The translations under genes and the position numbers were made by a program. DNA of 64,000 nt from contig NZ_CP114040.1 of the NCBI RefSeq assembly GCF_026965555.1, positions 9,770,001 through 9,834,000 on the forward strand. Direction: 5' to 3'. The notes beneath the pieces were generated by a model. That model was given only the letters and a program-made list of their open reading frames with translations. It was not told the DNA's origin and searched no databases. Below, one piece after another: positions 44,988-54,102 of the stretch. The DNA is from Nannocystis punicea (GTDB lineage: Bacteria > Myxococcota_A > Polyangia > Nannocystales > Nannocystaceae). Position 1 is the first letter of the stretch. Each line of letters opens with the position of its first letter.

Positions 44988-45169
44988 CTACGCTTGGTCA
45001 GGTTTTCGGCCGGGCGGCCATTGGATGCCGTACTTGCGGATTCGATTCTTCAAGGTCTGACGGCTGATGCCCAGCAGTTCCGCGGCGCCGACGATGTTAC
45101 CGGTGGTGCGTAGGGCGTCGAGGCACAGCGCCGTTCCGCGGCATCAAGGTTGTTTTCGTCGTTGTCCAT
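44988..45169 (-). pseudogene. Fis-type HTH protein, frameshifted
   Basis: From ATG 45169 the frame begins MDNDENNLDAAER, then breaks near 45125. In the next frame it continues LCLDALRTTGNIVGAAELLG and ISRQTLKNRIRKYGIQW to a stop at 44988. This is the Fis/NtrC C-terminal HTH. One indel would restore a stand-alone 60-residue HTH protein; alternatively it is the tail of a lost sigma54 activator. Confidence 0.6.
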
Positions 45170-45365
45170 CGCTGTTCCGTGGACGGAAAACTGCCAGAGG
45201 CAGATACCGCGCACAACTTGAAACGATGTTCATTTACCCGCTGTCGCTGCCTGGGGAGTGGTGATGCGCGCAGTTGCCGCCACGGCGGTCCCGTTCGACC
45301 GCCCGTGAGCCGCGGCCGTTGTTCGGGGCGCTGGTCCGTCGTGAGCACTCGGCTTATAGTGGGCC

Positions 45366-45737
45366 ATGCCTGCTCGCTGTTCTTTTTTCCTCCCCCTCCT
45401 CCTCACCTTTGCGTGTACCGACGACGTAGCCGAGTTGAGCGAGGGAGACGTGGAAGCGACGACGCCGACCTTAGTCTCGGACACCGCCATGCGCCCAACC
45501 TCGTCCGCGACGACCACGCCCGGCACGCCCACGTCCGGAATGACATCATCCGTGGGCGGTAGCTCGACAGGTTCTGGAGGGACACTGCCCGGGACTTCGA
45601 CCGCTCGGGTGCCTCCGAAACCCACCTTTACTCGCTCCCTGCCAACTCGTCGGGGACTCCAGGCGGCGGGGTCGGAGGAGTCGGAGGTTCTCGGGGCAAC
45701 CGGCTCGTCCGCACGCCCGGGACCCACGCAGACGTGA
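45366..45737 (+). CDS. Short Thr/Ser-rich lipoprotein
   Basis: The N-terminus MPARCSFFLPLLLTFACTDD has a signal sequence with a lipobox-like Cys17. A Thr/Ser/Gly-rich linker follows to the end. Lipoproteins of this kind in myxobacteria normally carry a folded domain after the linker; none is present in this frame, so the gene may be truncated or frameshifted near 45650. The following 160 bases to 45900 show no gene. Confidence 0.45.
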   Translation: MPARCSFFLPLLLTFACTDDVAELSEGDVEATTPTLVSDTAMRPTSSATTTPGTPTSGMTSSVGGSSTGSGGTLPGTSTARVPPKPTFTRSLPTRRGLQAAGSEESEVLGATGSSARPGPTQT

Positions 45738-45900
45738 GCGGCGCAGGCGAGTTGCCGCTTCGCGCTGGTATCGTCAATGTACTCGAGGACGTGTTGGGTG
45801 ACGCCTATTTCGATCGCGGTGTGCCAGGGCTTCTCGCCGTCGTAAGCCGGCGCGAGCCGGCTACTCCGCGGTGCGGACGTACCCGATGCTTCCCGGAGGG

Positions 45901-46662
45901 TTAGCCCTGCAGATCCCTCAGTGCCGCTGTGAGATGCGGATCATGTCGTGGAGGATACACAACATCCCACTCAATGATCACGTCTCCCTTCTTTCGGCCC
46001 TTCTTCACCCCTGCGCCCTTGATCCGTGTTGCTTCGGTGTTTCGGTATTTAGGGACGAACCGATGCGGCTGCCCCCAGGGCGTTTTGATCGTTACAGCTT
46101 CTTGCAGATAGATCTGGTAGAACGTCACCTGCACTGTCATGTGCACGTTGAGTCCTTTGATTCTCCAAGGAACACTCTCGGTGTATCGCGCAAGCCGAAT
46201 CACTAGATCTCCTGGAGGCCGGCCAGGTCGACCTCGCCCCTTGCGACGCCAAGTCTTGCCGATTTCACAGCCCGCCGGCACCCTGACTTCCAACACTTCG
46301 CCGTTCAGTTGGAGTGCGATGGTGCCGCCTTTAAACGCGATCTCCCAAGAAACCTGGATGTCTCTGCGAACATCCGCTCCGCGCCGGGGAGGTGGGGGAG
46401 GCGGCTTGGGTGGTGAGGGCCGGGGAGGCGGAGGCGGAGGCGGAGGCGGGCTTTCCCAGGTAGGTCTCGCCCCGGCCGGTCGTGCGCGAAGCGCCTTGAT
46501 GGCTTGGTAAGCCTCGTTGATCTTAGCAGTTTCCGCCTCTGCATAGGGGCTTCCGCTATGTCGATCCGGGTGCCAGGACGCGATCAAACGGCGCCAGGCA
46601 CGGTGAATTTCCTCGTCGGTCATGCGTGGATTCAGGCCAAGGACGAAGTAAGGGTCCCCCAC
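45901..46662 (-). CDS. J-domain co-chaperone (DnaJ/CbpA-like)
   Basis: This 253-residue protein has a J domain (about 3-60) with HPD at 31-33 in IASWHPDRHSG. A Pro-rich linker with long Pro runs follows (about 68-92). The C-terminal part resembles a DnaJ substrate-binding domain (IQVSWEIAFKGGTIAL, VRVPAGCEIGKTWRRKGRG). There is no Cys-rich zinc domain. It should stimulate DnaK. The GTG start is used. The upstream PP2C gene lies 277 bases away on the same strand. Confidence 0.82.
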   Translation of the reverse strand: MGDPYFVLGLNPRMTDEEIHRAWRRLIASWHPDRHSGSPYAEAETAKINEAYQAIKALRARPAGARPTWESPPPPPPPPPRPSPPKPPPPPPRRGADVRRDIQVSWEIAFKGGTIALQLNGEVLEVRVPAGCEIGKTWRRKGRGRPGRPPGDLVIRLARYTESVPWRIKGLNVHMTVQVTFYQIYLQEAVTIKTPWGQPHRFVPKYRNTEATRIKGAGVKKGRKKGDVIIEWDVVYPPRHDPHLTAALRDLQG

Positions 46663-46939
46663 ACCCTCAACGTGCGGCCGCTGTCCGGCGACCGCAAGGG
46701 CTCGGGCGTGTTCGACGAACGTACGTCGCTACGTGGGGTCTGGACGTGCAAGAGTTTGCGGCAGCTCGCCGACGAGATGACGAAGCAAGGACATGTCGCC
46801 GATCGCCGAGCACTGGCGTGACCGCCAGCCGTGCTCGGCGCCAAGACCGCGGGACATGGTTCTGCCGGCTTGTGGTCCGGTTCAGCCGGAGCACCAGAAG
46901 CGGGGGGCCGCGGCCTTGGAGCGACGACGCCCCGGCAGG

Positions 46940-47845
46940 TCAGCCCGCGACAAGCTCGACGAACAGGGCCGTGATGTTGTCCTTCCCCCCGCGGGCGTTT
47001 GCATGCCGAATCGCGGCCGGCGCGGCCTCGTGGACGTCCAGTCGGAGCAGCCCTTGCAGCTCATCGTCGTTCGCCAGGTACTCGTGCAGCCCATCCGAGC
47101 ACAGCAGCAACCGGTCGCCGGCCATGAGTGGCAGCGCCCCAACGTCGACCTCCACCGCGTCGCCGCGCCCGAGCACGCGGGTGATTGGGCTCTTGCGTCC
47201 GCGTGCCGGGTGCGGCTTGAGCAAGCCCCGCTGGACCTGCAGGTTGTGCAGCGTGTGGTCCTCGGTCAATTGGCGGACATCGGCGCCACGCCCGAGATAC
47301 ACCCGCGAGTCACCCACCTGTCCCATGACCGCGAAGTCGTGGACGATCAGCGCTACCGTCGCGGTGGTGCACATTCCCTCGTACCGGAGATCGGACTGCG
47401 CCAGGTCTCGGATTGCCAGCGACGCCCCCTGGATCGCATCGTGCACGAGCACGCCAACGCTGGCGACCGCCCGAGCATCGCGGGGCGAGCGGGCTGCTGC
47501 GGCTAAAGTCTGTGCTTCGCGCTGGACCCACTCCTGGATCGTCGAAGCCGCCACCGACGACGCTACCTCCCCGGACAAACGCCCGCCGACCCCGTCGCAT
47601 ACGACAAACAGCCCAAGCGCTGGATCGATGGCGAATGCGTCCTCGTTGTGGTCACGCCGCACGCCGACATCGGTCGCGGCGGCCCAGCGCGTTCGCAGCA
47701 CGTGAGGCGTTGGCCAGCGGTGCGGCGCCCCGGACAGCCGGTCGAGCGGCACCAGCGCAGGCAAACTCGGATCGTCCGGGGCAGGAAGCGCACGGATACC
47801 CCGCCGTACCGGCGTGAGCGCCAGTTTTCGGTTTCGTCGGCTCAT
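46940..47845 (-). CDS. PP2C-family Ser/Thr phosphatase
   Basis: From ATG 47845 this 301-residue protein shows the PPM metal-site motifs: RRDHNEDAF, VVCDGVGGRLSGEVAS, GQVGDSRVYLGR, LLLCSDGLHEYL and GGKDNITALFVE. All metal-binding Asp residues appear present. It should counter Ser/Thr kinases such as those at 24878 and 62307, though no kinase is adjacent. A longer frame up to 48148 lacks coding character. Confidence 0.9.
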   Translation of the reverse strand: MSRRNRKLALTPVRRGIRALPAPDDPSLPALVPLDRLSGAPHRWPTPHVLRTRWAAATDVGVRRDHNEDAFAIDPALGLFVVCDGVGGRLSGEVASSVAASTIQEWVQREAQTLAAAARSPRDARAVASVGVLVHDAIQGASLAIRDLAQSDLRYEGMCTTATVALIVHDFAVMGQVGDSRVYLGRGADVRQLTEDHTLHNLQVQRGLLKPHPARGRKSPITRVLGRGDAVEVDVGALPLMAGDRLLLCSDGLHEYLANDDELQGLLRLDVHEAAPAAIRHANARGGKDNITALFVELVAG

Positions 47846-48184
47846 AACCTGATGCGCATTCTTGCACAGCGCAAAATCGCTCACAAGTGTCGGCGTGTAC
47901 CCCCGGGCCGCGAGGCGAGCCATTGGCGCCGACCTGCGTCCGTCGGCTATTGACACCGAGATATGGCCGTGGTGTGCCGACGCCGACGGCCTGCGCTCGT
48001 AGCGGGCCGACAACACGGCGTTGACGTGCCCGACCCGCTGCACTTCGTGATCGATTCGGGCTAACCTGGCTCGAGGCAGACTGGCGCACCGCTGACTCCG
48101 CTGGATGCGGCGGTGTGACCGCCGCCGCGCGCCAGCCGCGTTGGCCACCTCGCCGAGGCTCGGTCACACCTCTCCGAGGAGACG
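47846..48184. other. 339-bp divergent spacer
   Basis: It lies between the PP2C gene and the plus-strand gene at 48185 and should hold both promoters. CCTCGCCGAGG and CCGAGGAG blocks near 48147-48180 form a weak inverted repeat. No gene was seen. Confidence 0.4.
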
Positions 48185-48628
48185 ATGAGCAAGAGCCCGG
48201 ACAGCATCGTGCGCGAAGTGTTGGCACGGCGAGCCTCCCGCTGGCTCGAGACGCCGCTGATCCGACAGCACAAGCTGAGGCTGCCACCAGGTGGCCCGAT
48301 GACAGAATCTCGTCTGCACCTCGTGCTTGCCCACACATGGCTCCACGCGGCTCTCGTCGAGTGCAAGAGCCGGCGACCAAGGCCACGGTACGTCGCGCGC
48401 TTCGTCGAGCTCGTCCGGGGGCACCTCAGCGCCGCGGATCGGCTGGAGCATCCACGCACGACACGTGTCCACCGCCGCGAGGAACACGTGCTCGAGCGGG
48501 TTCACGAGCTGCTTCACGTCGATGAAGAGGGCCAACTCGACGTTGACGGCATCGATGTGGCGCTCGCGATCTTGGAGCTCGGGCGCCGCAGTGAGGCGGC
48601 GACAACGACGGCCGGCCGCTCCGCATGA
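48185..48628 (+). CDS. Protein of unknown function, 147 residues
   Basis: The ATG follows CCGAGGAGACG. The product is soluble, helical and Arg/His-rich (RLHLVLAHTWLHAALVECKS, VARFVELVRGHLSAAD), without recognised motifs. It converges with the GIY-YIG-like gene, ending 23 bases from it. Confidence 0.55.
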   Translation: MSKSPDSIVREVLARRASRWLETPLIRQHKLRLPPGGPMTESRLHLVLAHTWLHAALVECKSRRPRPRYVARFVELVRGHLSAADRLEHPRTTRVHRREEHVLERVHELLHVDEEGQLDVDGIDVALAILELGRRSEAATTTAGRSA

Positions 48629-48650
48629 GCAGCCGGCCGCTCGGGGACGG

Positions 48651-49040
48651 CTACGCCGCGATCTGCTCGAGTACCTTCTTGGTACTACACCCTCGCTTGT
48701 TCGCCTTCGGCAGCTCGCCGAAGCGGTCGACGAACGCCCCGAAGAGCGCGCACTCGCCATCGCTGGGGTCGTCGTGCTGCCGCCAGCGGACCTTCAGCCG
48801 AAGGCCCAGGTCGATGACGTCGGCGATCACCGAGCTGCCGGCGCCCGCCAGGTGCCGGGTGATGCGCTGGCGTACCGAGCTTTGCCCCTTGTAGGACTTC
48901 CCGTAGTAGAGGGTCTTGCTCTTGCCGTTCTCGTACTCGATGAAGCCGCTCGCCAGGGCGATCTCGTAGTTGCCCTGGTAGATGGGTGCGAGCCGACAGG
49001 TCGCCTCCGTGAGCGGGTGCCACTTACTCCAACTCGTCAT
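48651..49040 (-). CDS. GIY-YIG-like nuclease-fold protein
   Basis: This 129-residue protein shows a possible GIY-YIG arrangement: GNYEIALASGFIEY, then LYYGKSYKGQSSVRQRITRH, and DGECALFGAFVDRFGELPKANK, which supplies the late Glu and Asn. The first motif is divergent (NYE instead of IY), so activity is uncertain. It may be a small homing or defence nuclease at the edge of the integrative element. Confidence 0.5.
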   Translation of the reverse strand: MTSWSKWHPLTEATCRLAPIYQGNYEIALASGFIEYENGKSKTLYYGKSYKGQSSVRQRITRHLAGAGSSVIADVIDLGLRLKVRWRQHDDPSDGECALFGAFVDRFGELPKANKRGCSTKKVLEQIAA

Positions 49041-49295
49041 GTTGCCTTTCTCGAGGCGGCGAGGCCGACCATCTCGGGTCGCGGGACACTCACCGCATGG
49101 TTGGCGGGGGCTCCGCCGGAGAGGGCTGTCCTGGCCCTTTGCGCACGCGCATCCCCGTTGACCAGCTCGAGCGACGAGGTAACACTACCTGTGGAGCAGG
49201 GGTGTCCTGGCTCGAGGCTGGCATCAGTCGAAGGTCGGGATGCTTCACCTCGGGGTCCGGCGCGCCAACGCCGGGCCCCGAATTCTTCACGATCA

Positions 49296-49655
49296 TCAGC
49301 TCCGCGTTCCGGCACCCCCTCTCGAGGATGCCCGCGCACTCGATCGCGCCGATGAGCCGTCATCGAAGACGGCCTCGAGGAGCTTGAACAGGGCGAAGAG
49401 CCCGCCACCGATGAGGAGCGCGGTGAGCAGCACCTGGCCCCACTCGGCCTGCTCGCGGGGGTGCTGCTTCCGGTTCAGCTCGTCGCGAAGGGCCGTCAGA
49501 ATTCGGAGCTGCATCGGGTCGAGGCGCACGACGTCGTCGTGCTTTGCCTCCCAGCGGTACAGGCTCGAGGGGTGTACGCCGAGAAGGCCCGCGAACTGCT
49601 CGGGGGTCATGCCGAGCTTCTCGCGAAGCTCGCGGATGGCGTTGCCGGTGAACAC
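49296..49655 (-). CDS. XRE-type HTH protein with a C-terminal membrane helix
   Basis: With GTG 49655 the product has 119 residues. The HTH is LREKLGMTPEQFAGLLGVHP, followed by SSLYRWE. A hydrophobic helix (VLLTALLIGGGLFALFKLL) ends the protein. An in-frame ATG at 49778 would add an unlikely basic leader. Membrane-attached HTH proteins also occur at 54092 in this element, so the two may be related in role. Confidence 0.6.
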   Translation of the reverse strand: MFTGNAIRELREKLGMTPEQFAGLLGVHPSSLYRWEAKHDDVVRLDPMQLRILTALRDELNRKQHPREQAEWGQVLLTALLIGGGLFALFKLLEAVFDDGSSARSSARASSRGGAGTRS

Positions 49656-50088
49656 CCCAAGCAGCCTCGCCGAAGTGCTTATCCTTGTCAATTTCTTCTT
49701 ATATGCGAAGCGATATCGCGCTTGCGGGGGCGGCGTCGGGGAACCTGGTCGACACGGGCGCGCTGCTGGCGTGGGCATGCCCGCCGGACGCCGCGGGGAG
49801 CACGCGAGGGGGCGTGTACTCGGCTAGCCGCGCTCAGCTCGCCGCCGCTCGGCGCGCCGGCCCGGAGGACCAGGCGAGCCCACGGTTTTGTGGCAACTTT
49901 GGGGCACGCAGGGGCAACGAGGGGCAAGCGGCGACAACCCGTCCCCCTCCAAAGCCCCCGTTTGGTGGAGATCCGCGGCGGTTTGGGCAGCGGGGGGCTT
50001 TGGGAGAGGGCAGTCGGTAGTTGGGCTTGAGGTCGCGATGGACCCGCCGGGGCGTGGCGACCATGGCCGGCGGCGCGTGCCTGCGCGC
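49656..50088. other. 433-bp stretch with a strong hairpin and G-rich repeats
   Basis: CCAAAGCCCCC (49949-49959) pairs with GGGGGCTTTGG (49993-50003). Upstream of it, TGGCAA/GGGGCAA units repeat at about 49888-49925. Similar units occur beside the integrase at about 51800-52010. They might be integrase arm sites, which is speculative. Confidence 0.4.
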
Positions 50089-50808
50089 TTAGTGAACTGT
50101 GTCGCTGAACATGCAGCAGCGCTTGAACTTCTTGCCGCTGCCGCACGGGCACGGTTGATTCGCGCCGACCTTGGTTCGTATGCGCGGCGGCTCCAACGCG
50201 AGACCCGGGGGGGTCGGCTGCATATCGTTCCACAGGTCCATGAACAACGGCATGAAGCGCTCGAGCGAGGCGATCGCGGGCGGCGCTGGCAAAGAGCCCA
50301 CAATTGCGTGGATCACCTCCGAGGGCGCTCGAGCGACCGCGATCATACGCTTCACTTCTGCCGGTGTCAGCGAGCTGCCGAGCAGCTTGAGCGTCCGTGC
50401 GAGCAGCTCGTCGCGCGACTCGGGACCCGGTGCTCGCCTCGGCTCCCGCTCATCGGCCCCGGACATGGCCGCGACATCGAGGGGCTCCATTGGCCCCTCG
50501 GCCCACAAGGTCTCCTCCCACTCGTAGATCAGATACTCGTCGGCCTTGCAAACCGCGCAGAAGGCGAGGATCGCATCGTCGCTCTGCTTGAGGACGCCGA
50601 GCAACCCCGAGCACGCCTCGCCGCTTGGCCGTCGACGACACGGGATCAGCGTCTCACGCCAGTGTCCGCGCGCGAGCGGGCCCCCATATTCGATGCACTG
50701 CGCGACCCGTAGGGCACGCGCCCGCAGGGCCGCCGGCGCGAGGGGAATCTCGCCGCGCTCATCGAGCCAGTGCGCGGGGTTGACGACCGTGACTTTCGGT
50801 TCGACCAC
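50089..50808 (-). CDS. SEC-C motif protein
   Basis: This 239-residue protein ends in the zinc-binding SEC-C motif NQPCPCGSGKKFKRCC. The N-terminal part has CRRRPSGEACSG and AFCAVCKADEY, perhaps a second metal site, then a helical region. SEC-C tails occur in SecA and in many stand-alone proteins, some linked to mobile elements. GTG 50808 is the start; function is unknown. Confidence 0.75.
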   Translation of the reverse strand: MVEPKVTVVNPAHWLDERGEIPLAPAALRARALRVAQCIEYGGPLARGHWRETLIPCRRRPSGEACSGLLGVLKQSDDAILAFCAVCKADEYLIYEWEETLWAEGPMEPLDVAAMSGADEREPRRAPGPESRDELLARTLKLLGSSLTPAEVKRMIAVARAPSEVIHAIVGSLPAPPAIASLERFMPLFMDLWNDMQPTPPGLALEPPRIRTKVGANQPCPCGSGKKFKRCCMFSDTVH

Positions 50809-50834
50809 AGTAGGAATTCTGTAGGGGCGATCCC

Positions 50835-50995
50835 GCGCATGTCAACGAAACGAAGTCTGGGCGACTGTCGCGCTCGACGGAGGAGCAGCGCGGATGGCGT
50901 TGGGTCCCAGGCGCGTTCCCGCGCTCGCCGCCGCCCAAACCGACGGTCGTCTTGAGTGAGCGGCGGCGCAAGCTGCCGCTCCAAGTGTCGACCGG
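50835..50995 (+). repeat. Diverged direct repeat, copy 1
   Basis: It begins GCGCATGTCAACG and includes GAGCAGCGCGGATGG, GTTCCCGCGCTCGCCGCCGC and CGACGGTCG. Copy 2 starts at 51519 with the same order of blocks. Each copy opens with an ATG but the frames differ by indels, so it is more likely a duplicated DNA segment than two genes. Confidence 0.65.
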
Positions 50996-51224
50996 GTGCG
51001 ACCTTGACGCGATCTCCTGGTCGAGCAAGTCGAGCTCCAGGTGCGTACTGGTCCGCAGACACCCGCTAACGGGTCCATTGACACCGCGCCGAAATTGTGG
51101 CGGTGGAGGCGCCTCCCTCCGATGAGGGCAGCGACTCAGGGAGGCGACGTTTCCGCCGCGCTTCCAAGCCGCCACGTTTCCAGGTCGGTTGGCGGCTCCT
51201 GGCGGCTCCTGACGGCAAAGTGAA

Positions 51225-51292
51225 ACCCTCGCAGACGACCGTTCCGAGCCAGAAAACGCGGGAACCGGGGTTGAGGGGTCGTCTGCGAGGGT
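51225..51292. repeat. Hairpin with 16-bp perfect stem
   Basis: ACCCTCGCAGACGACC (51225-51240) and GGTCGTCTGCGAGGGT (51277-51292) are exact reverse complements. Inside the loop GTTCC and GGAAC add a second short stem. There is no T-run, so it is not a standard terminator. Confidence 0.75.
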
Positions 51293-51518
51293 CGGTTGGT
51301 ACTCCGCCATGAAGAGTACGCGGCCGCCGTCAACTCGCGGACGCTGATGTCAGGGAAGTCGAAACCGGCATCGTTTCGCACGACCTCCGCAACCTACTCG
51401 CCCTGCTCCGTCGTCTCCTCGCGGGCGAGCAAGCGACGGCCGCCAGCCGCGCATCGCCGACCAGATCGGGACATGCGAGAGGTCGCGGTGATGGTCTGTC
51501 GAACGCGCCGCCCTCGCC

Positions 51519-51678
51519 GCGCATGTCAACGGAACGAGAGCGACTGCCGCGCGCTCAGCGGAAGAGCAGCGCGGATGGTGTCGCGCCCAAGCGTGTTCCC
51601 GCGCTCGCCGCCGCCCAACCGACGGTCGCTCTGAGGGAGCGGCGCCGCCGCGAGTTACCGCTTCAAGCGTCGACCGGG
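51519..51678 (+). repeat. Diverged direct repeat, copy 2
   Basis: It repeats the blocks of copy 1 (GCGCATGTCAACG, GAGCAGCGCGGATGG, GTTCCCGCGCTCGCCGCCGC, CCGACGGTCG) with small indels and substitutions. Confidence 0.65.
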
Positions 51679-51947
51679 CCCTGCGCCGGCCCCGCCCCTC
51701 TCCGTCCGCTCGAGCTCGAAGCCCCTCCGGAATACCGAAGACGGGCTCCTGTCTGTCGAGCCAGATCGACTTAACCAAAATCTAACCCTTTTTGTGGCCT
51801 GGAGTGGCAACCAGAGGCAAGGGGTGGCAAGACCCCTCCTCCCGAAAAACCCCGTGGAAAGAAGAAGCACGGCCTTTTTGACGGTTGCCGGGTTTTAGCG
51901 GGAGGTGGCCAGCGGGTCAGAACTTGTTCCACAGGTCGCAGCTTGGC

Positions 51948-53519
51948 CTAATTCGCCAACGTGGCCGCGTTCTCGGCCGTTTGGGGCTTTTTGGGGCAGC
52001 TTTGGGGCACGGGGTCACCCCACATGGCGGCCGCCTCCAGCGCCGCCTGCTCCCTGGCCAGGTGGATGTACTTCTGCGTCGTCGACAGTCGGGAGTGACG
52101 CGCGTGCGCCTGGAGGCGGTATGGATCCGTCCCGCGTCCGGCGAGGATCGTCAGGCAGGCATGACGGAGTCGATGCGGTCCTGACTTCTCCAACCCGGCC
52201 GCCTCCTGCAGCTTGTTCAGCCTGTAGGTGATCGTGTTGGGTGTGTGGTGCGAGACCTGGCCCTTGAGCGGCCCCTCGCGCACCACGCGGGTCAACACGT
52301 GGTCGTCCTTGTACCCGCGAGGCAGGGCTCGGAGAGCCGCGGACAGCTCGGGTGACATCCCGACCGGCGCGGCGACGCCGCCCTTGGGCGTGGCGTCCTC
52401 CCCGTCGCTGTAGTTGTGCTGGATCTTCATGATCCCCTTGCGGAGATCGATGTCGCCCCAACGCAGGGCTCGGGCCTCCGACGATCGGAGGCCGCCGTGG
52501 AGCAGGAGAAGCACCAGAACGGGTGCATCCCCTCCCTCCCGCTTCGCGGCATCGATGAGGCGTTCCGCTTCCTCCTCGGTGTACACGACCGGCTCGGCAC
52601 GCTTCGGGGCCTTCTCCATTTTGATCTTGGGAGCATCCTCGAGCAGGGCCCAGTCCTCCGCCTGTCGCAGCGCCGCCCGGAGCTTCCCGAGCAGTTCATT
52701 GCGACTCTGCGGCTTCATCTTCCCGAGCTTCGCCCGAAGCTTCCCGACCGCTTCGCGGCCGATTGCATCGAGCGGGAGATCGCCGAGGACAGGGCGTATA
52801 TATCGGCACCATGCGCTCGAATAGTTCTTCCGCGTGGCCGGCTTCTGCTGCGAGAGGTACTCGGCCTCGAACCTCGTCCAGAACCCTTTCAAGGTCTGGA
52901 CAACCGTCTGGGTCTTCTTGACGCTCCAGGGCGCGGGAGCGGAAGGCGCAGGAATTGTCTCTTCTGCAGCGATTCTCTCCTTTCTGCTCTCACCGCCCAT
53001 GAGCTCGCTCCACACCTCGCGCTTGAGGGTTTCTGCCCATGCAAACGCGCCAGGCTTGTCCAGGCCCTCAGGCGCGACGCGCTTGTGACGCAGGCGCGGG
53101 AGGCCCTTGGACTTGTCGGCGGGGATGGTGAAGGTGACGAGCATTCGGGCGCTGTTCTTGTAGTTGTAGGGGCTGACGTTGATGTTCACGGCGGGGCGCT
53201 TTCCGCCGCGGGTCTCCGCCTCCAAGTCCACCAAATCTTGCCTCACCCAGCAAGAGCGGCCCCCGATCCTCCGCAGGGGCGGCAGACGCCCCCGCGAGAT
53301 GGCCGCCCTGACAGCCTTCTCGCTCCGCCCGAGGATTTGGGCGATATCCTGCACGTAGAGGATCGGCGGCAGGTCCGGGCGCGAACTCACGCTGTCGGAG
53401 CAGTGTTCGCCCGCGATCGCTCCACCCATACCGGCAGGGACGTGCCTCGCCGGATGAGCAACTATATTGTAGAGACAGGAGTTATCGACGACCCCACCTT
53501 GCCCTTTACCCCTTGCCAC
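51948..53519 (-). CDS. Tyrosine recombinase (integrase) with N-terminal HTH domain
   Basis: This 523-residue integrase has a MerR/excisionase-like HTH near residues 53-100 (YVQDIAQILGRSEKAVRAAI), an arm/core-binding region (about 215-330) and the catalytic domain. Visible residues are Arg in LLLLHGGLRSSEARAL, His-x-x-Arg in GPHRLRHACLTILA, the His of HARHSRLSTTQ, and the Tyr in QKYIHL. GTG 53519 follows AGGAGG with good spacing. It is the likely mover of the 48-58 kb element. The fused HTH is uncommon for integrases and could bind arm sites. Confidence 0.92.
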   Translation of the reverse strand: MARGKGQGGVVDNSCLYNIVAHPARHVPAGMGGAIAGEHCSDSVSSRPDLPPILYVQDIAQILGRSEKAVRAAISRGRLPPLRRIGGRSCWVRQDLVDLEAETRGGKRPAVNINVSPYNYKNSARMLVTFTIPADKSKGLPRLRHKRVAPEGLDKPGAFAWAETLKREVWSELMGGESRKERIAAEETIPAPSAPAPWSVKKTQTVVQTLKGFWTRFEAEYLSQQKPATRKNYSSAWCRYIRPVLGDLPLDAIGREAVGKLRAKLGKMKPQSRNELLGKLRAALRQAEDWALLEDAPKIKMEKAPKRAEPVVYTEEEAERLIDAAKREGGDAPVLVLLLLHGGLRSSEARALRWGDIDLRKGIMKIQHNYSDGEDATPKGGVAAPVGMSPELSAALRALPRGYKDDHVLTRVVREGPLKGQVSHHTPNTITYRLNKLQEAAGLEKSGPHRLRHACLTILAGRGTDPYRLQAHARHSRLSTTQKYIHLAREQAALEAAAMWGDPVPQSCPKKPQTAENAATLAN

Positions 53520-53901
53520 GCCCCACCTCCTGACGTGTTATTTACATCTTACGAATGCTGAGCCCGATAGCCCAGGCCACACAATGCGGAGCCGATGCAG
53601 GTCGGCGCCCGAGTTAGCGCGCGCTCTCCTCGGCCCCTGCAACCTCGAGAGCCCACTCCAAAGTCAAATCGCTATTGCCTTACCTCCATCCGTTCAGGCG
53701 ATCCACAATCATCGCTCACTGGACCATTCCTATCTTCACCGTTCCATCTCTCGCACCGCGCCGTAGCTCGCGGCATGTACCGGGCATCGCCGGGAGCTCT
53801 TGCACGTAGGATGCAGTACAGCGAGTTCTTCGGCCGTCGAGCGTTGGCGCCTCGGTGGCCAGCCTCTCGGGTGCGGGCGTCCCGAGGTGCCGACGAGCGG
53901 T
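53520..53901. other. 382-bp spacer before the integrase
   Basis: It holds the integrase ribosome site (AGGAGG) and an A+T-rich patch at about 53530-53555 suited to a promoter on the minus strand. No gene is supported; short frames on both strands lack motifs. Confidence 0.4.
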
Positions 53902-54102
53902 TCAGGGCGCGGCCCGCGATGGGGCCAGCATTTTGTCGCGCCAAGCGATGAGGGTCTCGCGGTGGAAGATCCAGCGATGGATCGCCCGAACGCACGGGAT
54001 GTCGCCATGCTTGACCCGGCGGTAGAAGGTCGTCCGGGACAAGCCGATGATTGCCATGGCCTCGGCGGACCCGATGTACTCCCGGGTCGATTCAGCCGGC
54101 AT
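53902..54102 (-). CDS. Excisionase-like HTH_17 protein
   Basis: This 66-residue protein has the Xis/MerR-type HTH YIGSAEAMAIIGLSRTTFYR followed by a wing (RVKHGDIPCVRAIHRWIFHR). Such proteins direct excision or act as small regulators. ATG 54102 overlaps the end of the XRE-membrane gene by 11 bases, so both are co-translated. It lies upstream of the integrase on the same strand. Confidence 0.75.
   Translation of the reverse strand: MPAESTREYIGSAEAMAIIGLSRTTFYRRVKHGDIPCVRAIHRWIFHRETLIAWRDKMLAPSRAAP

Larger units (their letters stand above)
50809..51947. other. 1139-bp intergenic stretch with repeats and hairpin
   Basis: No convincing gene was found. The stretch contains a diverged direct repeat of about 160 bp (50835-50995 and 51519-51678) and the hairpin at 51225-51292. 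A small ORF at 51523-51774 lies within the second repeat copy and has no motif. The region next to the integrase is where an attachment site would be expected. Confidence 0.45.

Noticed and set aside
49876..52010. TTTGGGGCA and TGGCAA units near 49890 and 51800-52010 as integrase att core sites
   Set aside because: The shared words are short and G-rich; without an empty-site comparison they cannot be called attachment sites.
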